A stretch of DNA of 14,949 nt from Bacteroidota bacterium (GTDB lineage: Bacteria > Bacteroidota > Ignavibacteria > SZUA-365). The number at the start of each line of letters is the position of its first letter. Positions within the stretch are counted from its first letter, which is position 1. The position numbers were made by a program, and so were the translations under genes. Location: assembly GCA_023432805.1 (NCBI GenBank), contig JAEYUG010000049.1, forward strand, positions 1-14,949, given 5' to 3'. Shown here piece by piece: positions 1 through 6,116 of the stretch. Below the pieces are notes generated by a model that did no database searches, was not told where the DNA came from, and saw nothing but the letters and a program-made list of their open reading frames with translations.

Positions 1-28
1 TGGGCTCGGATATGTGTATAAGACACAG
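1..28. other. Residual Nextera/Tn5 sequencing adapter (artefact)
   Basis: The first 28 bases align without gaps to the Illumina Nextera read-2 adapter tail plus the Tn5 mosaic end (TGGGCTCGG followed by AGATGTGTATAAGAGACAG). There are two mismatches, at positions 11 (T for G) and 24 (C for G). A hyperactive-Tn5 mosaic end plus library tail exactly at a contig terminus is best explained as untrimmed adapter, not as a transposon in the genome. Genomic sequence probably begins near position 29, so any reading frame across 1-28 should be ignored. Confidence 0.93.
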
Positions 29-345
29 ATCCTCAACAGCGGAGTGACTGGATGGAAGGAGGATCCGAACTGATGCCCCGTGATTTCGGCAGACGACACC
101 GTAAACTCCGCAGCGGAAGCCACCGCACCCGACGGCACCGTGATCACGAGTCCGTCGATCGGCGATCCCTCCTTCACCACCCGCACCACGCCGCCCGAGA
201 CGGGAACCGTCGTGCGCACCGCTTCGACCATGTCCTTGATCGTGATCTTTCCCGAATCGTTCGTCGGGGCGGCGGGATCGTCGGAGGGACATCCGCCCAG
301 CATTGCAGCACAGGAACCGAAGACGAGCATGCGACATGCATGCAC
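29..345 (-). CDS. Putative lipoprotein, N-terminal fragment
   Basis: A minus-strand frame stays open from about 345 to the contig edge, so the C-terminus is missing. From a GTG at 345 it reads M-H-A-C-R-M followed by a short hydrophobic stretch and the lipobox L-G-G-C. The Cys codon is at 291-289, giving a 19-residue type II signal peptide; an ATG at 330 is the alternative start. The mature part begins PSDDPAAPTNDSG, a typical Ser/Asp/Pro-rich tether. It continues with a beta-rich segment containing VITVPSGAV, resembling the IPxGAV edge of ZU5-like or similar beta-sandwich domains in envelope lipoproteins. I do not recognise a specific function. The product is predicted to be membrane-anchored by lipidated Cys after export. 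No Shine-Dalgarno sequence is visible, and the start region overlaps a 36-bp-period direct repeat, so the start is uncertain. The last residues before 29 should be checked because the adapter follows. Confidence 0.6.
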
Positions 346-399
346 GAACACATGCGTGTGAAGCGTCTGCCATGCATGCACGATGGCATGCGCGCGACG
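334..399. repeat. Two imperfect 30-bp direct repeats, 36-bp period
   Basis: Copies at 334-363 and 370-399 share the exact 13-mer CATGCATGCACGA (335-347 and 371-383) and a following CATGCG at the same offset. The shared core contains the palindrome ATGCAT. The left copy overlaps the proposed start of the lipoprotein gene; the right copy lies just upstream of it. A role as operator pair or recent tandem duplication is possible but not shown by the sequence. Confidence 0.6.
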
Positions 400-526
400 A
401 AGGTGCGTATTCATGCGACCACTCGATGGAATGACGAATTCCTGCTGCCGGCGGGCGGCACGGATATTCGGAGTTTGACAGCCGTTACTCTGATTTGCGT
501 GCAATCACGCATTTCCGCATCACAAA

Positions 527-622
527 GTCAACACTCCCCGTCGCTGCCTCCAGACAACAATGCCGGTCACGTCCTGAGACGGCAACGTCACCACGTCCCT
601 TCGATGTCTCCAGACGACAAGG
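527..622. repeat. Two imperfect 36-bp direct repeats, 60-bp spacing
   Basis: Positions 527-562 and 587-622 align without gaps at 28 of 36 bases, including an exact CTCCAGAC core and conserved GTCA and ACAA ends. The second copy runs into the left arm of the strong hairpin at 614-644. Only two copies are present, so this is not a CRISPR array. It may be a decayed intergenic duplication or paired regulatory site. Confidence 0.55.
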
Positions 623-644
623 AGCCCCGGGGGCTCCTTGTCGT
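614..644 (-). terminator. Strong hairpin downstream of buk-iorA-iorB::ptb operon
   Basis: Arms 614-627 and 631-644 (ACGACAAGGAGCCC and its exact complement) form a perfect 14-bp stem with a CGG loop. It lies about 75 nt beyond the iorB::ptb stop in the direction of minus-strand transcription. There is no T-tract on either side, so it may be a transcript 3'-end stabiliser or factor-assisted terminator rather than a classic intrinsic terminator. Confidence 0.55.
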
Positions 645-680
645 GCGCATGGATGAACGAATCCATGCCGCGCTGAATAG

Positions 681-704
681 GCCGCGCTGAACAGGCAGCG
701 CGGC
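681..704. repeat. 9-bp-stem hairpin with an extra direct copy of the left arm
   Basis: GCCGCGCTG (681-689) pairs perfectly with CAGCGCGGC (696-704) across a 6-nt loop. The left arm is also present as a 14-bp direct repeat at 667-680 (13 of 14 identical to 681-694), so two alternative hairpins are possible. It is only about 15 nt past the iorB::ptb stop. A further small palindrome, GACTGC/GCAGTC (705-710 and 714-719), touches that stop codon. Confidence 0.55.
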
Positions 705-718
705 GACTGCGCAGCAGT

Positions 719-2245
719 CTATCCCCGCTCGGAGAAGTACTTCGCCATGAGGCTCCCGAGCGCGACCGAGAGCAGCTTGGCATCGGCCGTGTCGGAGCGC
801 GAGGCGATCAGGATCGGCGCCGTACCGCCCACGATCACGTGCGAGAGCCGGTAGCCGGCGAAATAGGTCGTGCTCTTGGCCAGCGCATTCGCCGTGTCGA
901 TCGAGGCCGTGACGAGAATGTCGGCCTGCCCGGCCACATCCGATGCCGTGCCCTTGATCGCCGCGGCCTTGCGGCTCACGGCCACGTCGAGAGCCATGGG
1001 ACCCTCGACGATGCAGCCCTCGATCTGTCCCGTCCGGTTCATCTTCTGGATCACCGCCGCATCCATCGTCGCGGCGACATTGGGATTGATGGTCTCCGAC
1101 GCAGCGAGAATCGCCACGCGCGGTATGGGATTGCCGAGTGCATGCGAGACGACCACCGCGTTCTTCAGAATCTCCACCTTCTGCTGGATCGTCGGCTGCA
1201 GCGTCACACCACCGTCGGTGATCATGATGAGACGCGGTCCATCCTCATCCGGATACTCGAACACGAAGGTGTCGCTCAGCAGGCTTCCCGCCCGCAGTCC
1301 CGTCTTTGAACTCAGTGCCGCACGCATCAGCGTCGGCGTGTTCACCGCTCCCTTCAGCAGAATGTCCGCTTCACCCGCGCGTACGATCGCCACCGACCGC
1401 GCCGCGATCTCGACCTCGTCGCGCACGTCGATGATCTCGGCCGCGTCGATGTCGAACGACGGAAACTTCTCGCGCGCGAGCGCACGGATCGAGTCGGCGG
1501 GACCCACGAACACCGGCGTGCCGAGTCCCAGCTCCTGCGCCTCGATGCCCGCGTGCAGCGCGGCCGCATTCTGTCCACCCGCAATCGCCACGCGCCGACG
1601 CGGCAGCGTGCGCACGGTCGCGAGCATCTCCTCGAACGAACGGATACCCTTCGTCGCGGGGGCTTCCACCGTGTCGTCGCGCTGCGCCACTTCGACGCGC
1701 AGAGGCGTGCGGGCATGCGCGCGGCCGCGTTCGAACGCCGCACGCTCCTCGCCTGACGCATCCGCCATCGCCGCCTGCCACGACTCCTCCGTGCACTGGT
1801 TGAACGAGGCGAAGGCCCCGAGCATCGTGACCGCGACCAGCGCGTCGTCGCCCGCCAGTTCGCGCGCGGGCACAAGATGCAGCCGCGCGCCCGCAGCGGC
1901 AGCGCGCTCATCGAGTTCGTCGGCAAGCGTGGCGCCGATGCAAGGCAGCGTCGCATCGTTGGCGATCACCACCGCCTCGGCGCGCCCGGTCGCGAGATGC
2001 CGCAGCGCCTCGAGCCGGTCGAGCGCGATGATGAAGTCGGCTCCGCCCATGCGGATGCGCGGCGCGTGCACCTTGCGTCCCCAGCGCACGTGGCAGTGCA
2101 TGCTCTCGCCTGCGCGTTCGTCGGCGCGGCTCGCACTCAGTTTCACATCGTATCCGGCCTCGAGCGCCGCCGTGGCCAGCAGCGATCCCGCGGCGAGCAC
2201 ACCCTGCCCGCCCACACCGCAAAGAAGAACGTTGACTGTATCCAT
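719..2245 (-). CDS. Fusion: indolepyruvate oxidoreductase beta subunit (IorB) + phosphate acyltransferase (Ptb/Pta-like)
   Basis: The 508-residue product has two enzymes in one chain. Residues 1 to about 182 are an IorB-type gamma domain of 2-oxoacid:ferredoxin oxidoreductases: it begins VLLCGVGGQGVL and has the later HVRWG strand. The usual GMAQRGG segment is replaced by ERAGESMH. Residues about 200-508 are a phosphate acetyl/butyryltransferase domain of normal length, with LLKGAVNTPTLMRAAL (297-311), ILAASETINPNV (379-390), EGPMALDVAVS (414-424) and PILIASRSDTADAKL (477-491). The expected chemistry is acyl-CoA + phosphate to acyl-phosphate + CoA, taking acyl-CoA from the IorAB reaction. It is the last gene of the operon, 18 bp after iorA, with no visible Shine-Dalgarno. 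The frame is open through the 182-200 linker, so I take the fusion as real. Substrate (aryl-, branched- or short-chain acyl) cannot be read from the sequence. Confidence 0.87.
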   Translation of the reverse strand: MDTVNVLLCGVGGQGVLAAGSLLATAALEAGYDVKLSASRADERAGESMHCHVRWGRKVHAPRIRMGGADFIIALDRLEALRHLATGRAEAVVIANDATLPCIGATLADELDERAAAAGARLHLVPARELAGDDALVAVTMLGAFASFNQCTEESWQAAMADASGEERAAFERGRAHARTPLRVEVAQRDDTVEAPATKGIRSFEEMLATVRTLPRRRVAIAGGQNAAALHAGIEAQELGLGTPVFVGPADSIRALAREKFPSFDIDAAEIIDVRDEVEIAARSVAIVRAGEADILLKGAVNTPTLMRAALSSKTGLRAGSLLSDTFVFEYPDEDGPRLIMITDGGVTLQPTIQQKVEILKNAVVVSHALGNPIPRVAILAASETINPNVAATMDAAVIQKMNRTGQIEGCIVEGPMALDVAVSRKAAAIKGTASDVAGQADILVTASIDTANALAKSTTYFAGYRLSHVIVGGTAPILIASRSDTADAKLLSVALGSLMAKYFSERG

Positions 2246-2263
2246 GTTGAGTGGTGGATTGGA

Positions 2264-3754
2264 TCAGGAGGAAATGATGACCGTCACGCCGTCGCGCATG
2301 CGTGCGTCGGCCAGTGCACGCTCGGCTGCCTCTTCGTCGCCGGCCTCGATGGGAAGCACCCGCGCGACGCCCACGCCCTCGCAGAGACGCACGAAGTCGA
2401 TGCCTGCAGTATCCGATGCGGCCGCTGCATGCGAAGGAGTCGCCATGATGCAGATTGTCGCGGTGCCGCCGTTCTGCACGATGCTGGCCAGTGCGGGCAG
2501 ACCCGAGTGCAGGAAGGTCGCGCCCGAGAGTACCGCCACGGTGTCGCGGCTGTCGCCGCGCGCGAGCGCATGCCCGAAGGCGACGCTCATGCTCGACCCC
2601 GCACCGAAGCAGACGTCGAGTTCGGCGGGATCCGCAGGCGGCAGGTCGCCCGGCGTGTAGCAGCCGATGTCGCCCACAACAGTGAGATCGAGCTTCTGAA
2701 AAGCGTTCATCAGGGACCGGTGCGCGCAGCCCATGCACTGGCTGGTACTGCGCAGGGGCAGGTCCGATCCCATGATGGGACGCGGAGCCGAGGCACCTTC
2801 GCGCGCAAGTCCCGCTGCCACGATGTCGGCCGAGAGTTCGCCCGTGCGGGGGAAGGCCTCCTTGCCGATCACGTTGATGCCCATGGCGCGGATCTGCTCC
2901 TCGAGAAAAGGATCCAGCTCCTCGATCACATAGAGCCGTTGCACGAGGCTGGCGAAGTACGCGACGAGCTTCTTCGGGAGGGGATGTATGAGGCCGAGCT
3001 TGAGGAAACTCGCATCGGGCAGCACTTCCTTCGCGTATGCGTACGAAATGCCGCTCGTGATAATGCCGACCTCGTTCGATCCAACGTCAATGGTGTTGAG
3101 TTCGAAGGCCTGGTTGCCGAATGCCTCGATGGCGGCGAGTTGCCGCTCGAGGTGCTCGTGCCGCCGCATCCCTTCGCGCTGGGTCTTCGGCGTGTGGAGC
3201 ACCGAGCCGCGCAGGGTGGATTCGTGGCGTGTGCCGACCGTGCACATGCTGTGCGTGAAGCAGAGGCGGGTGGTCAGGCGAACGATCACCGGCACATCAT
3301 ACTGCTCGCTGAACGCGAATGCCATGCGGGTGAAATCGAGGATCTCCTGGGAATCCGATGGTGCGAACATCGGGATCCGTGCCGCACGCGCGAAATGCCG
3401 TGTGTCCTGCTCGTTCATCGACGCAAGCAGACCGGGATCGTCGATCGAGGTGATCACGAGTCCCCCACCCACGCCCGCGTACACGGACGCCACGATGGCA
3501 TCGCTCGCGATATTGAGGCCGATGTGCTTCATCACCGCCAGCGCCCGTCGTCCCCCCTGGCTCACGCCCATCGCCACCTCGAGCGCGACCTTCTCGTTGG
3601 CCGTGCGCAGCATCGTGGTGCCATCGAGCGCCGTGACGGCGTCGAGAATTTCCGTGGCGGGCGTGCCGGGATAGCCGCAGGCCCAGGCCGCACCCGCCTC
3701 GCATGCGCCGCGCGCCGCGGCCGCACTGCCCGATAAGAGCATCTGTGTATTCAT
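2264..3754 (-). CDS. iorA: Indolepyruvate:ferredoxin oxidoreductase alpha-like protein, lacking Fe-S domain
   Basis: The 496-residue product is homologous to IorA, the subunit that decarboxylates aryl- or related 2-oxoacids using thiamine diphosphate and makes acyl-CoA together with IorB. The N-terminal domain is well conserved: YPGTPATEI (28-36), NEKVALE (53-59) with the likely cofactor-activating Glu, MKHIGLN, and NEQDTRH. The C-terminal half keeps CMGCAHR (340-346), GDIGCYTPG and a recognisable TFLHSGLPAL. Two oddities stand out. The expected GDSTF reads SGATF (410-414), and the later LDN reads MAT, removing the usual Mg/thiamine ligands. The protein stops at VTVIISS, where relatives carry on into a cysteine-rich two-cluster ferredoxin domain. 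The start is ATG 3754; a GTG directly before it (3757) would add one residue. It lies between buk (32 bp) and iorB::ptb (18 bp). Catalytic competence is uncertain. Confidence 0.82.
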   Translation of the reverse strand: MNTQMLLSGSAAAARGACEAGAAWACGYPGTPATEILDAVTALDGTTMLRTANEKVALEVAMGVSQGGRRALAVMKHIGLNIASDAIVASVYAGVGGGLVITSIDDPGLLASMNEQDTRHFARAARIPMFAPSDSQEILDFTRMAFAFSEQYDVPVIVRLTTRLCFTHSMCTVGTRHESTLRGSVLHTPKTQREGMRRHEHLERQLAAIEAFGNQAFELNTIDVGSNEVGIITSGISYAYAKEVLPDASFLKLGLIHPLPKKLVAYFASLVQRLYVIEELDPFLEEQIRAMGINVIGKEAFPRTGELSADIVAAGLAREGASAPRPIMGSDLPLRSTSQCMGCAHRSLMNAFQKLDLTVVGDIGCYTPGDLPPADPAELDVCFGAGSSMSVAFGHALARGDSRDTVAVLSGATFLHSGLPALASIVQNGGTATICIMATPSHAAAASDTAGIDFVRLCEGVGVARVLPIEAGDEEAAERALADARMRDGVTVIISS

Positions 3755-3786
3755 CACACTCGCGTTTCTGGTTCTCGATGTGTCAC

Positions 3787-4839
3787 TCAGTACGATTTCG
3801 CCTGTTCCTCGCCCCGCATCACGCGCAGCGTGCCGCGCGCAAGCGCCAGCATTTCATGCTCACCGGCGAACACGAGCATGGGAGCAATCCACTTCACCCG
3901 CCGGCGCACCTGGGCGACCACGCGCTTCGAATGCGCAAGACCGCCCGTCAGCACGATCGCATCCACCTTCCCCTCGAGCACCGCGGCATACGAGGCGATC
4001 TCCTTGGCGATCTGATAGCACATCGCATCGACGACTTCCGCTGCATGTGCATCGCCTCCCGCGATCCGCTCCTCGATCTCGACGAGACTGTTCGTCCCCA
4101 GATAGGCCAGCAGCCCCCCCTTTCCCATCACCAGTTTCTTCATCTCCGCCTCGGTGTGCGTGCCTGCATAGCAGAGCTTGATGAAGGCCTGCAGCGGCAG
4201 CGTGCCGGTGCGGTCCGGTGAAAAGGGACCGTTGCTGGAGGCGTCGTTCACGTCAATGATGCGCCCGCCCTTCAAAGGACCGATCGAAATGCCTCCCCCC
4301 AGATGTGCGACGATCATGGCGCTCTTCGTGAAGGGAATCCCCAGCTTCTCCGATGCCGCACGCGCCACGGCATGCATGTTCAATGTATGTGCGAGGGCAC
4401 GACGTTCGATCGTGGGAAGCCCCGAGTACCGCGCAATCGGTGGGAACTCATCAACACAAATGGGATCGACCACGAAGGCCGGCACGCCGTGTTCTGCAGC
4501 GAGTGACCGGGCGAAGGCGCAGCCCATGTTCGCGGCATGCTCGCCCTGCAGGTTCGCGCGCGCATCGGCGAGCATTGCATCGTTGACTGCATAGGTGCCG
4601 CCCTCGATGGGACGGAACATGCCACCACGTCCCGCGATCGCATCCACACCCTTCGGAGCCATCTCAGCCAACGCGGCGCGAATCTGCGCCAGACGCGTGT
4701 CGAATTCGTTCCAGATGGGTCCCGCAGGTGCGGCATGCTTCACGTCGCGCTGCGCGACGGGCTTGTCGTTGCGGTAGAGGGCTGTCTTGGTGGATGTGGA
4801 TCCCGGATTGATCACGAAGATCCGGTAGGCATCGGGCAT
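3787..4839 (-). CDS. buk: Butyrate kinase family acyl kinase
   Basis: The 350-residue product matches the acetate/butyrate kinase (ASKHA fold) family and is the usual butyrate kinase length. It catalyses acyl-phosphate + ADP to carboxylate + ATP in the cytoplasm. Visible motifs are INPGSTSTKTA (10-20, phosphate 1 loop), GRGG (70-73), AHLGGGIS (178-185, phosphate 2), DRTG (209-212), LTGGLAHS (297-304, adenosine loop) and FAGEHEMLALARG (324-336). I chose ATG 4839 because family members begin just before the phosphate 1 loop. It is preceded by GGAG at 6 nt, and the predicted promoter at 4932-4963 would start transcription downstream of the longer frame's start at 4962. It is the first gene of the operon with iorA and iorB::ptb. 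That context suggests it makes ATP from the acyl-phosphate released by the Ptb domain. Branched-chain or aryl-acyl substrates are as likely as butyrate. Confidence 0.92.
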   Translation of the reverse strand: MPDAYRIFVINPGSTSTKTALYRNDKPVAQRDVKHAAPAGPIWNEFDTRLAQIRAALAEMAPKGVDAIAGRGGMFRPIEGGTYAVNDAMLADARANLQGEHAANMGCAFARSLAAEHGVPAFVVDPICVDEFPPIARYSGLPTIERRALAHTLNMHAVARAASEKLGIPFTKSAMIVAHLGGGISIGPLKGGRIIDVNDASSNGPFSPDRTGTLPLQAFIKLCYAGTHTEAEMKKLVMGKGGLLAYLGTNSLVEIEERIAGGDAHAAEVVDAMCYQIAKEIASYAAVLEGKVDAIVLTGGLAHSKRVVAQVRRRVKWIAPMLVFAGEHEMLALARGTLRVMRGEEQAKSY

Positions 4840-4845
4840 GGCTGT

Positions 4846-4849
4846 CTCC
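4846..4849 (-). promoter_or_regulatory. Ribosome binding site deciding the buk start
   Basis: On the minus strand GGAG (4849-4846) lies 6 nt before ATG 4839. It supports this start over the in-frame ATG at 4962, which lies upstream of the predicted transcription start. Confidence 0.6.
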
Positions 4850-4931
4850 AGAGGTGCGGGTGATGGCGGCCGTGCCTCCGCCGACGCGGACGATTCGGCT
4901 ATATCGGAATAGAAGGCACGATACTCCTGAA

Positions 4932-4963
4932 CAAAACTACGAAGAAGCCCGTGGCCCCACAAA
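4932..4963 (-). promoter_or_regulatory. Bacteroidota-type promoter for buk-iorA-iorB::ptb
   Basis: On the minus strand TTTG (4963-4960), a 20-nt spacer and TAGTTTTG (4939-4932) match the Bacteroidota primary-sigma consensus TTTG - 19 to 21 - TAnnTTTG. Transcription would begin near 4927, giving a leader of about 88 nt before buk. The match is by eye; no other candidate in the 204-bp intergenic region is as good. Confidence 0.7.
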
Positions 4964-4969
4964 TCGGCA

Positions 4970-5000
4970 TTGATTCCCTAGGCAAAATTTTTTACTTTTG
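4970..5000 (+). promoter_or_regulatory. Bacteroidota-type promoter for queA
   Basis: TTG (4970-4972), a 20-nt spacer and TACTTTTG (4993-5000) fit the TTTG/TAnnTTTG consensus, with three of four bases in the upstream element. It lies in the most AT-rich patch of the window and is back to back with the buk promoter. The predicted start near 5006 leaves a leader of about 38 nt containing the small palindrome GTCAATGAC (5020-5028). Confidence 0.7.
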
Positions 5001-5043
5001 CAATAATGTGTCAAATCATGTCAATGACGAAAGCAAATTCCCT

Positions 5044-6078
5044 ATGAAACTCTCGGACTTCGATTATCCGGTGCCGAAAGGCCTCGTTGCCAAGTATCCC
5101 GCGGAACCCCGCGACAGTGCCCGTCTCATGGTCGTGCATCGCAACACCGGCGATATCGAGCATCGCAGCTTTTCCGACATTCACGAGTACTTCAAGAAGG
5201 GGGACTGCCTCGTCCTGAACGAAACGCGCGTCTTTCCCGCCCGCCTCATCGGTCGCAAGGAGAAGACCAACGCGAAGATCGAGGTGTTCCTGCTGCGCGA
5301 ACTGAGCAAGGACGAGCATCTCTGGGATGTGATCGTCGACCCCGCCCGCAAGGTGCGCATCGGCAACAAGATCTACTTCGACGACAAGCTCATGTGCGAG
5401 GTGATCGACAACACCACAAGCCGCGGCCGCACGGTGCGTTTCAACTATGACGGTGACTTTTTCAAGCTCATCGATGTCGTCGGCCAGACCCCCCTCCCGC
5501 CCTACATCAAGCGCGAACCAGAAGAGGAGGACAAGGCCCGCTATCAGACCGTGTTCGCCAAGGCGGTCGGTGCCGTTGCCGCACCGACAGCAGGACTCCA
5601 TTTCACACGGCCCCTGCTCGGCAAGCTCAAGAAGAAGGGTGTGAACGTCACGAACGTGCTCTTGCACATCGGCTACGGCACCTTCCGTCCCGTCGAGGTC
5701 GAGGATCTGACCAAGCACAAGATGGATTCGGAATACTACGAAATTCCCCCAACCGCCTGCATGGCCGTCAACCGCGCGAAGGACACGAAGAAGAGCATCT
5801 TCGTCTGCGGCACGAGCACCGTGCGTGCGCTCGAGTCGAGCGTGACCACCATGCGCCAGCTGACCCCGGCGCGTGGGTGGACCGACAAGTTCATCTATCC
5901 CCCCTACGACTTCAAGATCACCGACAAGCTGATCACGAATTTCCACATGCCCAAGAGCACGCTGCTCATGCTCGTCTCGGCCTTCACCGACTACGATCTG
6001 ATGATGAAGGCTTACAAGCGTGCGATCAAGGACAAGTACCGTCTCTACAGCTACGGCGACGCGATGTTGATCGTCTGA
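5044..6078 (+). CDS. queA: S-adenosylmethionine:tRNA ribosyltransferase-isomerase (QueA)
   Basis: The 344-residue product is full-length QueA. It transfers and isomerises the ribosyl part of SAM onto 7-aminomethyl-7-deazaguanine at the wobble base of Tyr, His, Asn and Asp tRNAs, giving epoxyqueuosine. Family signatures are clear: N-terminal MKLSDFDYPVP, LNETRVFPARL, GQTPLPPYI (147-155), AAPTAGLHFT (179-188), LHIGYGTFRPV (207-217) and, near the end, NFHMPKSTLLMLVSAF. I chose ATG 5044 because QueA proteins normally begin MKLSDFD. An upstream in-frame ATG at 4951 precedes the predicted transcription start and adds an unrelated AT-rich leader. No strong Shine-Dalgarno is present, as is common in Bacteroidota. 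It is probably co-transcribed with the ispD::rsmI fusion 38 bp downstream. Confidence 0.97.
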   Translation: MKLSDFDYPVPKGLVAKYPAEPRDSARLMVVHRNTGDIEHRSFSDIHEYFKKGDCLVLNETRVFPARLIGRKEKTNAKIEVFLLRELSKDEHLWDVIVDPARKVRIGNKIYFDDKLMCEVIDNTTSRGRTVRFNYDGDFFKLIDVVGQTPLPPYIKREPEEEDKARYQTVFAKAVGAVAAPTAGLHFTRPLLGKLKKKGVNVTNVLLHIGYGTFRPVEVEDLTKHKMDSEYYEIPPTACMAVNRAKDTKKSIFVCGTSTVRALESSVTTMRQLTPARGWTDKFIYPPYDFKITDKLITNFHMPKSTLLMLVSAFTDYDLMMKAYKRAIKDKYRLYSYGDAMLIV

Positions 6079-6116
6079 TCGGCCTCGCGCGCTCGCGGCC
6101 CCGCGAACGCACAGAC

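Larger units (their letters stand above)
346..718. other. Non-coding intergenic region with repeats and hairpins
   Basis: This stretch lies between the lipoprotein start and the iorB::ptb stop, both on the minus strand. I see no convincing gene: frames here lack homologous-looking protein sequence and match the flanking repeats. It holds the CATGCATGC repeats (334-399), two imperfect 36-bp direct repeats (527-562, 587-622) and three hairpins (614-644, 681-704, 705-719). The best minus-strand promoter-like match is TGACTTTG (530-523), one base off TAnnTTTG, with no good upstream TTTG, so I do not call a promoter. Confidence 0.6.

Noticed and set aside
1..28. Tn5/IS50 mosaic end as evidence of a transposon insertion
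   Set aside because: The match extends past the mosaic end into the synthetic Nextera tail and sits exactly at the contig end, so it is a library artefact.
475..503. Plus-strand TTGACA -35 box as a promoter
   Set aside because: No -10-like element follows at 16-18 nt, no plus-strand gene lies downstream before 5044, and the organism appears to use the TAnnTTTG type.
527..622. CRISPR array
   Set aside because: There are only two copies at 28/36 identity with a 24-nt gap and no cas genes nearby.
52..690. Plus-strand 212-codon frame as a gene
   Set aside because: It is Arg/His-rich with no motif, is antisense to the lipoprotein frame with its clear lipobox, and crosses intergenic repeats and the 14-bp hairpin.
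870..2660. Long plus-strand open frame of 596 codons, and another at 1877-3736
   Set aside because: They are antisense to iorB::ptb and iorA, are Ser/Ala/Arg-rich low-complexity products with no family motifs, and arise from high GC with strong third-position bias.
4840..4962. Longer buk start at 4962
   Set aside because: It adds 41 residues absent from the family, lies upstream of the predicted transcription start, and lacks the GGAG that precedes 4839.
4951..5043. Longer queA start at 4951
   Set aside because: The extra 31 residues are encoded by AT-rich promoter sequence, and QueA proteins begin at the MKLSDFD seen at 5044.
5001..5043. A preQ1 riboswitch in the queA leader
   Set aside because: The leader is only about 38 nt and I could not find the preQ1 stem and A-rich tail; only a 4-bp palindrome (5020-5028) is visible.
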